NCBI RefSeq assembly: GCF_007830455.1
Contig: NZ_VLLB01000010.1
Coordinates: 124,001-188,000, forward strand
Direction: 5' to 3'
From: Pseudoduganella lurida
GTDB taxonomy: Bacteria > Pseudomonadota > Gammaproteobacteria > Burkholderiales > Burkholderiaceae_D
DNA length: 64,000 nucleotides
A program made the translations under genes and the position numbers. Of this stretch, positions 1 through 8,136 are shown piece after piece; the stretch's first letter is position 1; every line of letters begins with the position of its first letter. The notes under the pieces were generated by a model. That model did no database searches and was not told where the DNA came from. It was given only the letters and a program-made list of their open reading frames with translations.

Positions 1-2
1 AT

Positions 3-590
3 CAACGCATCCTCTCGCACTTCCACGAAAGTGCCGAAACCAAGATCCAGTCCGCCACCGTGCTGGCGCAACCGATCGCCCAGGCGATCGAACTGATGTT
101 TGCCGCCCTCTCCAACGGCAACAAGATCCTTGCCTGCGGCAATGGCGGCTCCGCGGCCGACTGCCAGCACTTCGCGGCCGAGCTGGTGGGCCGTTTCGAA
201 CGCGAGCGCTTCCCGCTGCCCGCGCTGGCGCTGACCACCGACACGTCGCTGCTCACCGCGGTGGCCAACGACTACAGCTACCGCGAAATCTTCAGCAAGC
301 AGGTGCAGGCGTTCGGCCAGGCCGGCGACATCCTGCTGGCCATCTCCACGTCCGGCAACTCGGCCAACGTGATGGCGGCGATCGAAGCGGCGCTGGAACG
401 CGAAATGCGCGTGGTGGCGCTGACCGGCAAGGGCGGCGGCGCCATCGGCAAGATGCTGACGGATGCGGACGTGCACATCTGCGTGCCGGCCGAGCGCACC
501 GCGCGCATCCAGGAAGTCCATTTGACCTGTATTCACTGTATCTGCGACGGTATCGACGTTGCCCTGTTCGGAGGAGATGTGAATGAATAA
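3..590 (+). CDS. diaA: SIS-domain protein, DiaA/GmhA family (5' end cut by window)
   Basis: The open frame runs in from the left edge, so the start codon lies just outside; 195 residues are visible, close to the full family length. It is a single SIS (sugar isomerase) domain with the phosphosugar-binding motif CGNGGSAADCQHFAAEL near the N-terminus and ISTSGNSANV in the middle. The family contains sedoheptulose-7-phosphate isomerase GmhA and the DnaA-binding initiation factor DiaA. The next gene is a BON lipoprotein, the same order as diaA-dolP in Escherichia coli, which favours DiaA. The stop overlaps the next start (ATGAATAA), so translation is probably coupled. The choice between DiaA and GmhA is inferred from context only. 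Confidence 0.85.
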   Translation, partial: QRILSHFHESAETKIQSATVLAQPIAQAIELMFAALSNGNKILACGNGGSAADCQHFAAELVGRFERERFPLPALALTTDTSLLTAVANDYSYREIFSKQVQAFGQAGDILLAISTSGNSANVMAAIEAALEREMRVVALTGKGGGAIGKMLTDADVHICVPAERTARIQEVHLTCIHCICDGIDVALFGGDVNE

Positions 591-1233
591 AGCCCTGCTG
601 GTACGCCTGCAGCGTCCCGTCGCCATCGCCCTGCTGGGCGGTGCGCTGATGGCCAGCCTGTCCGGTTGCGTGGGCCTCGTCGTCGGCGGCGCCGTCGCCG
701 GCACCATGTCCGCGTCCGACCGCCGCACCTTCGGCGCGCAGACGGAAGACAAGACCATCGACTTCAAGGCCAGCAACCGCGTGCGCAACCTGGTGGGCGA
801 TGCGGCCCACGTGAACATCAATGCGTTCAACCGCAAGGTGCTGATCACGGGTGAAGTACGCGACCAGGCGATGAAGCAGGCCGTCGAAAACGAAGTGAAG
901 ACCGTCGAGGGCGTGCAGTCGGTGGTGAACGAACTGGTGATCGCCGGTCCGGCCAGCTACACCTCCCGCTCCAACGACACGCTGCTGACGACGAAGGTGA
1001 AGGCCAGCCTGGTCGATGCGAAGGACATCTCGGCCAACTCGTTCAAGGTGGTGACGGAACGGGGCGAAGTGTTCCTGATGGGCCGCGTGACGCAGTTCGA
1101 AGCGGGCCGCGCTTCCGACATCGCCCGCGGCGTGAACGGCGTGACGAAAGTCGTGCGCGTGTTCGAGTACATCTCGGAAGCCGAGTACAAGCAGTACCAG
1201 ACGTCGTCCTCCTCGGGCTCGTCCTCGAACTGA
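583..1233 (+). CDS. dolP: BON-domain outer-membrane lipoprotein, DolP/YraP-like
   Basis: A 216-residue lipoprotein. The N-terminus has a basic start, a hydrophobic stretch and the lipobox LSGC at about residues 26-29, so it should be lipidated and sorted to the outer membrane. Two BON domains follow (roughly residues 60-125 and 135-200), the architecture of DolP, a division-site protein needed for outer-membrane integrity in E. coli. The last dozen residues are a Ser-rich tail. The start overlaps the end of the SIS gene by 8 nt with a GGAGGA ribosome-binding site, indicating an operon. The family assignment is firm; the cellular role is transferred from E. coli. Confidence 0.9.
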   Translation: MNKALLVRLQRPVAIALLGGALMASLSGCVGLVVGGAVAGTMSASDRRTFGAQTEDKTIDFKASNRVRNLVGDAAHVNINAFNRKVLITGEVRDQAMKQAVENEVKTVEGVQSVVNELVIAGPASYTSRSNDTLLTTKVKASLVDAKDISANSFKVVTERGEVFLMGRVTQFEAGRASDIARGVNGVTKVVRVFEYISEAEYKQYQTSSSSGSSSN

Positions 1234-1241
1234 GGCCGGCC

Positions 1242-1754
1242 ATGGGCAGCGCGACGAGACCCTGGCTGAAACCCGCGCTCGCAGCCGCCGTGCTGGTGGG
1301 CGCGGGCGTGGCGGCGTATGCCTTCCTGAACAGCGGGCCGGCCGCGCCGGACATCACCTTCACCGGCATCAAGGGCGAGCGCATCACGCCGGCCGACCTG
1401 CGCGGCAAGGTGGTGATGGTGAACTTCTGGGCCACCTCGTGCGCCACCTGCGTGGCCGAGATGCCGGAAATGGTCGATACCTACAACCGCTTCAAGGGAC
1501 AAGGCATGGAGTTCGTTGCCGTGGCCATGAAGTACGACCCGCCGAACTATGTGCTGAACTATGCCGAAACCCGGCAGCTGCCGTTCAAGGTGGCGCTGGA
1601 CATCACGGGCGAAGCGGCCAAGGCCTATGGCGACGTGCAGATGACGCCCACCACCTTCGTCATCGGCAAGGATGGCAGGATCCTCAAGCGGTATGTGGGC
1701 AAGCCGGAATTCGCGGCGCTGCACCAGCTGCTGGAGAAGGCGCTGAAGGGTTAA
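1242..1754 (+). CDS. Exported/membrane-anchored TlpA-like thioredoxin-fold protein
   Basis: 170 residues: one N-terminal hydrophobic segment (about residues 11-29, signal anchor or signal peptide), then a TlpA/ResA-type thioredoxin domain. The active site is CATC in NFWATSCATCVAEMP, and the cis-proline loop is MTPTTFV. These proteins act in the periplasm as thiol-disulfide reductases, for example in cytochrome c maturation. It starts 8 nt after the BON lipoprotein stop and probably belongs to the same transcript, which ends in a strong hairpin immediately downstream. The partner or substrate cannot be told; no cytochrome biogenesis gene is nearby. Confidence 0.85.
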   Translation: MGSATRPWLKPALAAAVLVGAGVAAYAFLNSGPAAPDITFTGIKGERITPADLRGKVVMVNFWATSCATCVAEMPEMVDTYNRFKGQGMEFVAVAMKYDPPNYVLNYAETRQLPFKVALDITGEAAKAYGDVQMTPTTFVIGKDGRILKRYVGKPEFAALHQLLEKALKG

Positions 1755-1790
1755 TGAAACAGGACGCCGAGGCGTCCTGTTTCATTTTTG
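1754..1790 (+). terminator. Rho-independent terminator after the TlpA-like gene
   Basis: A perfect 14-bp stem (1754-1767 pairing with 1772-1785, arms ATGAAACAGGACGC and its complement) with loop CGAG, followed by TTTT. The stop codon of the opposite-strand small ORF lies inside the stem. Confidence 0.9.
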
Positions 1791-1892
1791 CTCCCGGTCC
1801 TTCCTGCGCCGGTTCCGCTGCCACTCCCACACCAGCGGCGACAGCGCCGCCACGATCCCCGCGGCGATGATGGCCAGGCTGGCGTAGAGCAT
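1782..1892 (-). CDS. Small single-span membrane protein, 36 residues
   Basis: A complete short frame starting at 1892 with an excellent ribosome-binding site (GGAGG, 6 nt before the ATG). The peptide begins MLYASLAIIAAGIVAAL, a hydrophobic span of about 20 residues, then SPLVWEWQ and a strongly basic end (RNRRRKDREQK). This positive-inside pattern predicts one transmembrane helix with a cytoplasmic C-terminus. It begins 12 nt after the stop of the PaaI-type thioesterase on the same strand and is probably co-transcribed with it. I do not recognise a named family. The ribosome-binding site, topology and operon position argue that it is real; function unknown. Confidence 0.65.
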   Translation of the reverse strand: MLYASLAIIAAGIVAALSPLVWEWQRNRRRKDREQK

Positions 1893-1904
1893 CCTGCACC
1901 TCCG

Positions 1905-2327
1905 CTACTTCGGGTACAGCACCATCTGCGTGCAGCGGAACAGCGCAATGGTCTTGCCGTTCGCCTTGTTGCTGACGGTGGCATCCCACACCTGCGTCGT
2001 CTTCCCCATGTGGGCCGCCTTGGCGGTGACGGCGATGGTGCCGTCGCGCGCGGTGCCGAGATGGTTCGACTTCAGTTCGATGGTGGTGAAGTTCTCGGCA
2101 CCTTCCGGCAGGCTCGTGAAGCAGCCGTAGCCGCAGGCCGTTTCGGCCAGCGTCACCACCGTGCCGGCATGCAGGAAGCCATTCGGTGCCAGGTGATGCT
2201 TCTGGATGTCGATCTCGGCGGAGAGCTCGCCGTGCGCGGCGGCCGTGAAGCGGATCCCCATGTGGTCGGGCAGCGTGCCGTTGGCGCGGCTGTTGAAGCG
2301 TGCTAGTTTTTGCTGGATGTCGTCCAT
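1905..2327 (-). CDS. PaaI-family hotdog-fold thioesterase
   Basis: 140 residues, one hotdog domain. The motif GFLHAGTVVTLAETACGYG (about residues 49-67) is the conserved helix and active-site region of the PaaI/YdiI/DUF4442 thioesterases, which hydrolyse acyl- or aryl-CoA esters in the cytoplasm. The C-terminal strand motif IALFRCTQMV also fits. It lies 78 nt downstream of the ABC permease gene on the same strand and is followed by the 36-residue membrane peptide. Substrate is not predictable; the link to the nucleoside transporter may be only positional. Confidence 0.85.
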   Translation of the reverse strand: MDDIQQKLARFNSRANGTLPDHMGIRFTAAAHGELSAEIDIQKHHLAPNGFLHAGTVVTLAETACGYGCFTSLPEGAENFTTIELKSNHLGTARDGTIAVTAKAAHMGKTTQVWDATVSNKANGKTIALFRCTQMVLYPK

Positions 2328-2405
2328 CTCTGTCCCCTGGTGAATGCCGCATCATAGACCAGGGAACGGCACTGCGCGCCGAGTGACTCTTTTAAAGCGG
2401 AACCC

Positions 2406-3329
2406 TCAATCCGCCTTGAAGTTCTGCCCCAGCGACATGGGCTTGTTCAGCAGGATCGTCTTCGGATCGCGGCAGATGATCACCAGGATCACGATGGTGG
2501 CGAGGTACGGCAGCATCGCCAGGAACTGCGACGGCACGTCGATGCCCATGCCCTGGCCGTGGAACTGCAGCACCGTCACGCCGCCGAACAGATAGGCGCC
2601 GACGACCAGGCCGCGCGGCTTCCACGTGGCGAACACCACCTGCGCCAGCGCGATCCAGCCGCGGCCCGCCACCATGCCCTCGACCCACATCGGCGTGAGT
2701 GCCAGCGACATGTAGGCACCGCCCACGCCGGCCATCGCACCGCCGAACAGCACGCAGGCGTAGCGCAGCTTGACGACGGACATGCCGATCGCATGGGCGC
2801 TGTGCGGCGCTTCGCCCACGGCGCGGATCTGCAGGCCGAGGCGGGTGCGCGCCAGCAGGTAGCCGATGGCCGCCACGAGGATCAGCGACAGGTAGACGAT
2901 GCTGTCGAAGCGGAACAGCAGCGGCCCGAGGAAGGGGATGTCGGACAGCACGGGGAACGACAGCCGCGCGATCGGCGCCACCGTCTGGCCCACCAGGTCG
3001 CGGCCCAGGAAGGCGGACAGGCCCGTGCCGAACAGGGTCAGCGCCAGCCCCGTCGCCACCTGGTTGGTTTGCAGCGTCAGCACGAGGAAGCCGAAGATCA
3101 GCGACATTGCCACGCCGGCGGCCAGCGCCGCGAGCAGGCCGATCGTGAGCGAACCGGTGCGCAGCGTGGCGCTAAAGCCGGCCACGGCACCGACCAGCAT
3201 GATGCCCTCCAGGCCCAGGTTCAATACGCCGGAGCGCTCGGCCACCAGCTCGCCGGACGAGGCCAGCACCAGCGGCGTGGCGGCACCGGCGGTGCTGGCC
3301 AGGAAGGCGATGACGTACTCGGTATTCAT
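2406..3329 (-). CDS. Nucleoside-type ABC transporter permease (second permease)
   Basis: 307 residues, very hydrophobic, about 8-9 membrane spans. It belongs to the BPD_transp_2 family and resembles the NupQ/YufQ permeases of BMP-dependent nucleoside importers (LNLGLEGIMLVGA near the N-terminus is characteristic of the family). Its start overlaps the stop of the upstream permease by 4 nt (ATGA), so the ATPase and the two permeases form one translationally coupled operon. The periplasmic binding protein is encoded in the divergent arm at 8137. Substrate class, purine nucleosides or bases, is inferred from the neighbouring deaminases and Tsx-like channel. Confidence 0.9.
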   Translation of the reverse strand: MNTEYVIAFLASTAGAATPLVLASSGELVAERSGVLNLGLEGIMLVGAVAGFSATLRTGSLTIGLLAALAAGVAMSLIFGFLVLTLQTNQVATGLALTLFGTGLSAFLGRDLVGQTVAPIARLSFPVLSDIPFLGPLLFRFDSIVYLSLILVAAIGYLLARTRLGLQIRAVGEAPHSAHAIGMSVVKLRYACVLFGGAMAGVGGAYMSLALTPMWVEGMVAGRGWIALAQVVFATWKPRGLVVGAYLFGGVTVLQFHGQGMGIDVPSQFLAMLPYLATIVILVIICRDPKTILLNKPMSLGQNFKAD

Positions 3330-4432
3330 GCGGCGATCTCCGTGGATTCGGTCGTAACGGGTGGCAGGGGTACAACCGGCGTGCGCGGCTTGAAGCGGTA
3401 ATGGATGAACAGGTCGGCGGCCAGCAGGTAGAACAGCAGCAGGCCCTGGAACAGTCCCGTGATGGCGGACGGCAGTTGCAGCTCCATCTGCGCCGCCTCG
3501 CCGCCGATGTACAGCAGCGACATCAGCAGCGATGCCAGCAGCACGCCCAGCGGATGCAGGCGGCCCACGTAGGCGACGATGATGGCGGCAAAGCCGTAGC
3601 CGGGCGAGACGGATGGCTGCAGCTGGCCCAAGGGTCCCGCCACTTCACCGACACCGGCCAGGCCGGCCATGCCGCCGCTGACGAGGAAGGCCAGCCACAC
3701 GTTCTTCGGTGCGGAAAAGCCGGCGTACAGCGCGGCGGCCGGCGCGATGCCGCTGACCTGCATGCGGTAGCCGGCAAAGGTATGGCGGCAGAAGAACCAC
3801 GCCAGCGCCACGCCGGCCAGCGACAGCAGGAACGCCGCATTCACGCGCAGCCCTTCCACCAGCAGCGGCAAGGTGGCCGAGTCGCCGAACATGATCGACT
3901 GCGGGAAGTTGTAGCCGGCCGGGTCGCGCAGCGGGCCGTGCACCAGGTAGCTGAGGAACAGGTAGGCGATGTACACCAGCATCAGGCTGGTGAGGATCTC
4001 GCTCGTGTTGAAGCGCGTGCGCAGAAGCGCGGGAATCGCCGCCCACGCCATGCCGCCCAGCGCGCCGGCCAGCAGCATCAATGGCAGCACCCACGGCGCC
4101 TCGACGCCCTCGAAATACACGGCCACGCAGCCGGCCGCGATGGCGCCCATCGTCAGCTGGCCGTCGGCGCCGATATTGTGCACGTCGGCGCGGAAACCGA
4201 TGGCGAGACCGATGCCGCACAGGATCAGCGGCGTGGCCTTCAGCAGCAGTTCGCCGACACCGTACAGCGTGGTGGCCGGCTTGATGAAGTACACGTAGAA
4301 CGCATGCAGCGGCTCGTGGCCGAGGAACAGGAACAGCATCGAGCCCGTGACGAGCATCGCCACCGCCGCGATCAGCGGCGAGGCGAGCATCATCGCGCGC
4401 GAGGGTGCGGGGCGGGCTTCAAGCCGGGACAT
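3326..4432 (-). CDS. Nucleoside-type ABC transporter permease (first permease)
   Basis: 368 residues with about 9-10 hydrophobic spans, BPD_transp_2 family, similar to NupP/YufP permeases (the stretch FRADVHNIGADGQLTMGAIA is the conserved cytoplasmic-loop region). I start at 4432 (MSRLEARP) because a GAAGGA ribosome-binding site sits about 7 nt upstream; an in-frame ATG at 4450 would overlap the ATPase gene further. The chosen start already overlaps the ATPase stop by 14 nt. It forms a heterodimeric membrane channel with the next gene. Confidence 0.9.
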   Translation of the reverse strand: MSRLEARPAPSRAMMLASPLIAAVAMLVTGSMLFLFLGHEPLHAFYVYFIKPATTLYGVGELLLKATPLILCGIGLAIGFRADVHNIGADGQLTMGAIAAGCVAVYFEGVEAPWVLPLMLLAGALGGMAWAAIPALLRTRFNTSEILTSLMLVYIAYLFLSYLVHGPLRDPAGYNFPQSIMFGDSATLPLLVEGLRVNAAFLLSLAGVALAWFFCRHTFAGYRMQVSGIAPAAALYAGFSAPKNVWLAFLVSGGMAGLAGVGEVAGPLGQLQPSVSPGYGFAAIIVAYVGRLHPLGVLLASLLMSLLYIGGEAAQMELQLPSAITGLFQGLLLFYLLAADLFIHYRFKPRTPVVPLPPVTTESTEIAA

Positions 4433-6011
4433 GGGAGCTTCCTTCTTCAATGGTCGTACCGTGGGCGGCGCCGAAGTCGCCGCTCATCCACACGCCGATC
4501 TGGTTGATCGTCGCTTCCTTCGTCGGGATGGTGCGCGACAGGCGCCCCTGCGCCAGCACGGCGATGCGGTCGCACATCATGAACAGCTCATCGAGCTCCT
4601 CGGAGATCACGAGCACGGCAACGCCCTGGTCGCGCAGGTCGATGATGGCCTGGCGGATCAGCATGGCCGCGCCGATGTCGACGCCCCAGGTGGGCTGGGC
4701 CAGCACCATCACCTTCGGCGCCAGGCCGATCTCGCGGCCGACGATGAACTTCTGCAGGTTGCCCCCCGATAGGCTGGTGGCCAGCGCACCGGCGCCGCCG
4801 CATTTCACCTTGAAGCGGGCGATGACGCCGTCGGCAAAGGCGCGGATCGCGCCACGCTTGACGAGCCCCTTGTTCACCATGCCGGTGGCACCGGCCAGGT
4901 AGCCCGTCAGCAGCGCGTTATCGGCCAGCGACATGGCCGGCACGGCGCCGCGGCCCAGCCGTTCTTCCGGCACGAAGCCCAGGCCCAGCGTGCGCCGCGC
5001 CGCGGCGTTCAGGCGGCCGGCCGGCTGGCCGAGCAGGCGGATGCCCTTTGCCTCCCGCAGCGGCAGTTCGCCGGAGATGGCTTTCATGAGTTCCTGCTGG
5101 CCGTTGCCGGATACGCCTGCCAGGCCGACGATCTCGCCGGCCCGCACGTCCAAGGTGATGCCCTGCAGGTTGGTGCCGAAGGGATCGGGGCTGGCCACGG
5201 TCAGGCCCTCCAGCGCCAGCAGCACGTCGCCCGGCACGCGCGGTGCCAGCGTGCAGGTGGGCAGGTCGCCGCCGATCATCAGTTCGGCCAGCGCATGAGC
5301 CGTCTGCGTCTTCGGCGTGGCGGTGCCGGAAACGCGGCCGGCGCGCAGCACGGTGGCCTTGTCGCACAGCGACTGGATCTCGTCGAGCTTGTGGCTGATG
5401 TACAGGATGCTCATGCCTTCCGCCGCCAGCTGGCGCAGCGACACGAACAGCTTCTGCACCGCATCCGGCGTGAGCACGGAGGTGGGTTCGTCCATGATCA
5501 GCAGGCGCGGGGACTGCAGCAGGCAGCGCACGATCTCCACGCGCTGCCGCTCGCCGACGGACATGCTGTGCACGCGCCGTGCCGGATCGAGGGGCAGGCC
5601 ATAGCGCTCCGACACTTCGCGGATGCGCGGGGCCAGTGCCGCCGGCGTGATCTTCTCGTCCAGTGCCAGCGCGATGTTTTCGGCCACCGTCAAGGTCTCG
5701 AACAGCGCGAAGTGCTGGAACACCATGCCGATGCCGAGGCGGCGCGCGGCGGCCGGCGAAGGGATCGTCACCTGCCGGCCTTCCCACACGATCTCGCCCG
5801 CATCGGGCCGCGTGACGCCGTAGATCATCTTCATCAGGGTGCTCTTGCCGGCGCCGTTCTCGCCCAGCACTGCGTGGATCTCGCCCGGCAGCACCGTGAG
5901 GTCGACCCGGTCGTTGGCCACGACGGCCGGGTAGATCTTCGAGATCCCCAGCAGCTGCAGCCGCGGTTCGATCTTCGTGCGCCCGGGCGGCGGTGACTGT
6001 GCTTCGCTCAT
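4419..6011 (-). CDS. Nucleoside-type ABC transporter ATPase, double ATP-binding cassette
   Basis: 530 residues with two fused ATPase domains, as in RbsA/NupO-type importers. The first cassette has Walker A GENGAGKST, signature SVGERQRVEI and Walker B RLLIMDEPT. The second has a degenerate Walker A (GVSGNGQQE) and signature SLSGGNLQKF, the usual asymmetry of this class. I start at 6011 (MSEAQSPP), which has GAGGAG about 7 nt upstream, instead of an ATG 66 nt further upstream that would run through the operator region. It is first in a coupled operon with the two permeases and is divergent from the GntR regulator, whose probable operator (6097-6106) lies 86 bp upstream. Confidence 0.92.
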   Translation of the reverse strand: MSEAQSPPPGRTKIEPRLQLLGISKIYPAVVANDRVDLTVLPGEIHAVLGENGAGKSTLMKMIYGVTRPDAGEIVWEGRQVTIPSPAAARRLGIGMVFQHFALFETLTVAENIALALDEKITPAALAPRIREVSERYGLPLDPARRVHSMSVGERQRVEIVRCLLQSPRLLIMDEPTSVLTPDAVQKLFVSLRQLAAEGMSILYISHKLDEIQSLCDKATVLRAGRVSGTATPKTQTAHALAELMIGGDLPTCTLAPRVPGDVLLALEGLTVASPDPFGTNLQGITLDVRAGEIVGLAGVSGNGQQELMKAISGELPLREAKGIRLLGQPAGRLNAAARRTLGLGFVPEERLGRGAVPAMSLADNALLTGYLAGATGMVNKGLVKRGAIRAFADGVIARFKVKCGGAGALATSLSGGNLQKFIVGREIGLAPKVMVLAQPTWGVDIGAAMLIRQAIIDLRDQGVAVLVISEELDELFMMCDRIAVLAQGRLSRTIPTKEATINQIGVWMSGDFGAAHGTTIEEGSSHVPA

Positions 6012-6042
6012 CTGCGGCTCCTCGTTGATGTCCACGATCCTT

Positions 6043-6113
6043 GTGCAAGTTATATGCCATCGTCTGACGCCCTCCACGCATCATTTCTGCCCCAGGTTGT
6101 ATACAACTTGCAC
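6043..6113. promoter_or_regulatory. Operator region between ABC operon and GntR regulator
   Basis: The divergent intergenic region holds a perfect 12-bp palindrome GTTGTATACAAC (6096-6107), the shape expected for a GntR/FadR-type operator. A 9-bp inverted repeat brackets it: GTGCAAGTT at 6043-6051 and AACTTGCAC at 6105-6113. The same core recurs as TTGGATACAA upstream of the Tsx/BMP operon. Binding by the adjacent regulator is inferred. Confidence 0.6.
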
Positions 6114-6275
6114 CATGAAGTGTGCACGGGCTCACCAGGAACGGGCATGCATGCTTCTTCTTTACAGATGTATCGAGCCATGCGGGTTCCCGCAAGTGCC
6201 GTGCACGATTCCTGCTTAGCAGGAGAATGCGCGCGGCAGATCCCGCGCGCCATCAACATCGAGTGGAGAGTTTCA

Positions 6276-7028
6276 ATGCCAAAGAAGACCCCTGCGGAAC
6301 GCCCACCCGGCCGCCGCACGCCGGCCGCGCACCCTGCGGCCGGCACCAGCAAGCGTGGCGAGACGGCTGTCGACCTGCGCATCCACGGCGCCGTGGTGAA
6401 TGCCGTGATGAGCCACCGCCTGCCGCCCGGCACGCGCCTGGGCGAAGCGGAGTTCTGCGAGCTCTATCAGGTGAGCCGCACCACCGTGCGCAAGGCCCTG
6501 CAGCGGCTGGCGCACGACCATATCGTGGTGCTGCGGCCGAACCGCGGCGCCGTCGTTGCCTCCCCCTCGCCCGAGGAAGCGCGCGACGTGTTTGCCGCGC
6601 GCCGGGCGCTGGAACGGGAGATCGTGCCGCTGGTGATCAGGAATGTCACGCCTTCCTCGCTGAAGCGCATTCGCGCGGCCATCGATGCGGAAGAGCAGGC
6701 GCGCACCAGCGGCGACCGCGCGGCATGGATCCGGCTGGGCGGCGAGTTCCACCTGCTGCTGGCCGAACTGGCCGGCAATGCGGTGCTGCAGCGTTTCATG
6801 ATGGAGCTGATCTCGCGCTCGTCGCTGATCATCGCCGTGTATGAGAACCCGGGCGCGCCGATGTGCGGCAACCACGATCACAACGAGCTGCTGGGCTTCA
6901 TCGAGAGCGGCAACATCAAGGCGGCAACGAAGCTGATCGAACATCACCTGGCCGATATCGAGGACCGCCTGCACCTCGGCGCGCCGGAGCGCAAGCTCAG
7001 TCTCGCGGAAGCGTTGTCAGGCGGCTGA
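6276..7028 (+). CDS. GntR-family regulator with FCD ligand domain
   Basis: 250 residues. After a Pro/Arg-rich N-terminal tail of about 25 residues comes a winged helix (about 30-100; TRLGEAEFCELYQVSRTTVR is the helix-turn-helix) and an all-helical FCD domain (about 105-235) that binds a small acid or other effector through metal-coordinating Asp/His residues. I use the ATG at 6276 (MPKKTPAE), with GGAG about 8 nt upstream; the longer frame starting at 6054 would translate the operator region. It sits between the two arms of the purine uptake locus and very probably represses both and itself. The effector, perhaps a purine catabolite, is not known. Confidence 0.9.
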   Translation: MPKKTPAERPPGRRTPAAHPAAGTSKRGETAVDLRIHGAVVNAVMSHRLPPGTRLGEAEFCELYQVSRTTVRKALQRLAHDHIVVLRPNRGAVVASPSPEEARDVFAARRALEREIVPLVIRNVTPSSLKRIRAAIDAEEQARTSGDRAAWIRLGGEFHLLLAELAGNAVLQRFMMELISRSSLIIAVYENPGAPMCGNHDHNELLGFIESGNIKAATKLIEHHLADIEDRLHLGAPERKLSLAEALSGG

Positions 7029-7048
7029 CGAATGCACGTCCCTGCAGA

Positions 7049-7238
7049 TTGGATACAAACTTCATGCCGATCGTGTGCATACTGCACCGGCAGCGCGCAC
7101 ACGCACGGGCACGGCGTACCGCGGTGGTGCGACGAGAGAGAGGCCGGCATGTCTTCCCATAGCAGGAGCCGGGGTGGCCCGGTCCTTGCTAAAGGTTATG
7201 ACGTCATTGCATGCAAGCGCGCGGCACATTGGATGCAA
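7049..7238 (+). promoter_or_regulatory. Three TTGNATRCAA sites in the leader of the Tsx/BMP operon
   Basis: The 240-bp gap between the regulator and the Tsx-like gene has TTGGATACAA (7049-7058), TTGCATGCAA (7207-7216, a perfect palindrome) and TTGGATGCAA (7229-7238). The last two are centred 22 bp apart, two helical turns. All match TTGTATACAA at 6097-6106 in the divergent promoter. They are candidate operators for the GntR regulator; I could not place a convincing -35/-10 pair. Confidence 0.55.
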
Positions 7239-7268
7239 TCGAACCCTCCCACACTCATAGGATCTCGC

Positions 7269-8120
7269 ATGAAGAACTTCCGCTCCGCTGCCTTCCTCCT
7301 CCTTGCTGCCAGCTGTGCCGGCGCCGTGCATGCCGCCGACTGGAGCGACACGTCGCTGAGCTACCGCTACGGCGAGAAGTTCTCCGAACCCTACAACGGC
7401 GAGGACATCACCAAGCACATCCTGAACTTCAGCCATGTCAGCGGCTACAAGTACGGCAAGAACTTCTTCAGCATCGACTACCTGATCTCCGACAAGATGG
7501 ATCCCTCCGCGGTCGGTGCCCGCGACGGTGCGCACGAGGCCTATGCGGTGTACCGCCACACGCTCGACCTGGGCAAGATCATGGACCGGAACCTGGCGTT
7601 CGGTCCCGTGCGCGGCGTGGGCATCACGGCCGGCTTCGACATCAACAGCAAGACGGATGCCGGCTACAACTCGAAGAAGCGCATGCTCGTCGCCGGTCCC
7701 ACGCTGATGTTCGACGTGCCCGGCTTCCTCGATGTGAGCGCGCTGGTCCTCAGCGAGAGCAACGCCCCCTTCAACGGCTTCACGCAAACCTCCACGTCGC
7801 GCTACCGCTACGACACGCACGGCATGCTGACGGCCGCCTGGGGCATCCCGTTCACGCTGGGCATTCCGCTGTCGTTCGAAGGCTTCGCCAACTACATCGG
7901 CACCAAGGGCAAGAACGAATTCGGCGGGCCGACGGCGGTCGAGATCAACGTCGACATGCAGATCATGTACGACGTGAGCGCGCTGGTGAACGCACCGAAG
8001 AACACCTTCAAGCTGGGCGTCGAGTACCAGTACTGGAAGAACAAGTTCGGCAACCCGGAGCGCGTGTCGCCGGGCGCCACCGCGCGTACCCCGATGGTGC
8101 GCGCCGAATACCACTTCTAA
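7269..8120 (+). CDS. Tsx-like nucleoside-specific outer-membrane channel
   Basis: 283 residues with a signal peptide (MKNFRSAAFLLLAAS, cleavage after VHA about residue 22). The mature part has the alternating aromatic/polar strands of a 12-stranded barrel and ends in the outer-membrane signature AEYHF. The N-terminal motif of the mature protein (SDTSLSYRYGEKFSEP) and overall length fit the Tsx/OmpK nucleoside channel family. I chose the ATG at 7269, preceded by AGGA at 6 nt, because it opens directly into the signal peptide. It is first in an operon with the BMP binding protein and two deaminases, giving an outer-membrane entry route for the ABC importer. Confidence 0.85.
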   Translation: MKNFRSAAFLLLAASCAGAVHAADWSDTSLSYRYGEKFSEPYNGEDITKHILNFSHVSGYKYGKNFFSIDYLISDKMDPSAVGARDGAHEAYAVYRHTLDLGKIMDRNLAFGPVRGVGITAGFDINSKTDAGYNSKKRMLVAGPTLMFDVPGFLDVSALVLSESNAPFNGFTQTSTSRYRYDTHGMLTAAWGIPFTLGIPLSFEGFANYIGTKGKNEFGGPTAVEINVDMQIMYDVSALVNAPKNTFKLGVEYQYWKNKFGNPERVSPGATARTPMVRAEYHF

Positions 8121-8136
8121 CCTGAAAGAGGACCCC

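Noticed and set aside
1684..2355. A 223-residue minus-strand frame across the thioesterase gene
   Set aside because: Out of frame with the PaaI-type gene, which has clear homology; low-complexity His/Arg composition marks it as a shadow.
2336..2375. CCCTGGT...ACCAGGG inverted repeat between the ABC operon and the thioesterase gene
   Set aside because: Short stem, long loop and no T-run on either strand, so not supported as a terminator.
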